From an uncultured Kocuria sp. (GTDB lineage: Bacteria; Actinomycetota; Actinomycetes; Actinomycetales; Micrococcaceae): a stretch of DNA of 64,000 nt. The notes beneath the pieces were generated by a model that searched no databases, was not told the origin of the DNA, and saw only the letters and a list, made by a program, of their open reading frames with translations. The stretch spans positions 1-64,000 of the forward strand of contig NZ_CANMRA010000023.1 of the NCBI RefSeq assembly GCF_947500125.1, read 5' to 3'. The position numbers and the translations under genes are program-made. Shown in pieces: positions 62,784 through 64,000 of this stretch (its first letter is position 1; each line of letters starts with the position of its first letter).

Positions 62784-64000
62784 ATGGGGAGTCAGTGGAT
62801 CGACGGCGGCCGCGACCGGGCGGACCCCGCCGGCGGCCAGGGGGAGGGGCACGGCATGGCGACCACGAGGGCCCGGCAGGAGCGCGCCGCGGAGCTGCAC
62901 GACCGCGTCCTCGCGCTGGTCGACGTGGTGGTCCGGGCCCGCCGCGCGGCCGTGCCGCAGCTCGAGCGCGTGAACCCCCGCCACCGCCGCTCCGCGCTGA
63001 ACCTCGTGGACTACGTGGCCGTGCGCAGCCAGGACGTGCGGGACCTGCAGCGGGACCTGAGCGGTCTGGGCGTGTCCTCCCTGGGGCGGATGGAGGCGGG
63101 CGTGCTGAGCCACCTGGGCGCCGTGCTGGAGACCCTGCGGGTGCTCGCCGGCCGGGCGGAGGAGGACGTCGAGCTGCCCGGCCCCCTCGCGGAGCCCGAC
63201 GGGCCCGAGCCGCCCGGCGCGGAGGTCCTGCGCCGCAACACCGCCGCCCTCCTCGGCCCGGGCCGGGAGGGGCGCAGCACCCGGATCATGGTCACCTTCC
63301 CGTCGGAGGCCGCCAGGGACCCCCGGCTCGTCGAGGACATGGTCCGCGCCGGGATGGACGTGGCCCGGATCAACTGCGCGCACGACGGCCCGGAGCAGTG
63401 GGCGGCCATGGTGGGCCACGTCCGCGCGGCCGAGCAGGCGCTGGGCCGCGAGGTCCGCGTGGCCATGGACCTCGCGGGGCCCAAGCTGCGCACCGGGCCG
63501 ATCGAGCCCGGTCCGCAGGTCGAGAAGATCAAGCCCACCCGGGACAGCAGCGGCCGCGTGACCGCCCCCGCCCGCCTGTGGCTGGGCGAGGCGGACCCCG
63601 CGGTGGACGACGACGCCCCGGCCGTCCCCGTGGCCGACGCCGCCTGGACCGCGGCCCGCACCCCGGGGGAGCGGCTGCGGCTCAAGGACGCCCGCGGCTC
63701 CGGGCGGACGCTGCGCGTGCTCGAGGCCACTGGGCCCGGCGTGCTGGTCGAGTGCTCCAAGACCGTGTACTTCGCCACGGGACTGGCCGTCGGCGCCGAG
63801 GACGGCACCGAGGGCGTGCTCGGCGAGCTCCCCGCGGTCGAGCAGTTCCTGCGCGTGCGCGCGGGGGACACCGTGGTGCTGACCCGGGACCTCACGCCCG
63901 CCCCGGTCCGGGCCGGGGGCCCCCACCGGATCGGCTGCTCCCTGCCCGAGGTGTTCACGGACGCCCGGGAGGGCCAGCCCGCGTGGATCGACGACGGGAG
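62784..64000 (+). CDS. Pyruvate-kinase-like protein with N-terminal extension (3' truncated)
   Basis: Over 400 residues are present; the gene continues past the right edge. From about residue 170 (TRIMVTFPSEAARDPRLVEDMVRAGMDVARINCAHD) it matches the first part of the pyruvate kinase barrel, with VAMDLAGPKLRTGPI and, after an insertion, VFFATG-like strands. The canonical TIGP segment is replaced by TFPSEA. Residues 1-170 are a helical extension absent from standard enzymes. GAGGAGG lies 6 nt before the ATG. Whether it has pyruvate kinase activity cannot be judged from the fragment. Confidence 0.82.
   Translation, partial: MGSQWIDGGRDRADPAGGQGEGHGMATTRARQERAAELHDRVLALVDVVVRARRAAVPQLERVNPRHRRSALNLVDYVAVRSQDVRDLQRDLSGLGVSSLGRMEAGVLSHLGAVLETLRVLAGRAEEDVELPGPLAEPDGPEPPGAEVLRRNTAALLGPGREGRSTRIMVTFPSEAARDPRLVEDMVRAGMDVARINCAHDGPEQWAAMVGHVRAAEQALGREVRVAMDLAGPKLRTGPIEPGPQVEKIKPTRDSSGRVTAPARLWLGEADPAVDDDAPAVPVADAAWTAARTPGERLRLKDARGSGRTLRVLEATGPGVLVECSKTVYFATGLAVGAEDGTEGVLGELPAVEQFLRVRAGDTVVLTRDLTPAPVRAGGPHRIGCSLPEVFTDAREGQPAWIDDG

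Overview
The window is chromosomal DNA from a very high-GC actinobacterium, most likely a member of the Micrococcaceae close to Kocuria. This is inferred from the extreme GC third-position bias, the many GTG starts, the leaderless promoters, and the gene content (NsrR/flavohaemoglobin, GTP-type PEP carboxykinase, NiCoT transporter). No 16S rRNA or species marker is present, so the genus is an inference.

Layout. 1-5.5 kb: start of an Lhr-type helicase, a DUF4232 lipoprotein, a large FAD/Fe-S D-2-hydroxyacid dehydrogenase with its own 2Fe-2S ferredoxin, and a thioesterase. 5.7-14.1 kb: an 8.4-kb integrated element flanked by 25-bp direct repeats, the right copy being the 3' end of an intact tRNA-Ser(CGA). 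Its gene order is integrase, XRE repressor, divergent AlpA-like regulator, small ORF, primase-polymerase/helicase, WhiB-like protein, hypothetical, lone HK97-fold capsid protein, then a lower-GC two-gene cargo module. This is the layout of a phage-inducible chromosomal island (phage satellite). I see no terminase, portal or tail genes. It is the most novel region. It also carries twelve CCTGACTC octamers inside the 3' end of the replication gene, a possible origin.

14.2-27.6 kb: housekeeping and metabolism: tadA, upp, a receiver-less winged-helix regulator, a SixA-like phosphatase, two oxidoreductases, tRNA-Arg(ACG), pckG, nsrR-hmp with a 15-bp operator-like palindrome, phosphomannomutase and manA. 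26.7-31.3 kb: a LysR regulator divergent from a complete ABC importer of the nitrate/sulfonate/THI5 type. 31.4-38.5 kb: zinc ribbon, K+ channel, CNNM transporter, GNAT, pirin, AhpD-like protein, phosphodiesterase and a nickel/cobalt transporter. 38.6-42.7 kb: a sulfide/persulfide-type cluster (MBL-rhodanese, thioredoxin, TauE exporter, DUF302, PfpI/DJ-1) with three CstR/CsoR-type palindromes but no repressor gene in the window.

42.8-64 kb: nhaA, an ABC-2 exporter, acyltransferase, P450, small NTF2-like and PPOX-fold proteins, CDF transporter, MFS exporter, cyclodeaminase and the start of a pyruvate-kinase-like protein that leaves the window. Three genes here (ABC-2 permease, NTF2-like protein, CDF transporter) have broken frames that a single added base would restore. 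That pattern suggests base under-calls rather than true pseudogenes. Intrinsic terminators separate most transcription units, and at least eight genes have a -10 hexamer 6-8 nt before the start codon, indicating leaderless mRNAs.
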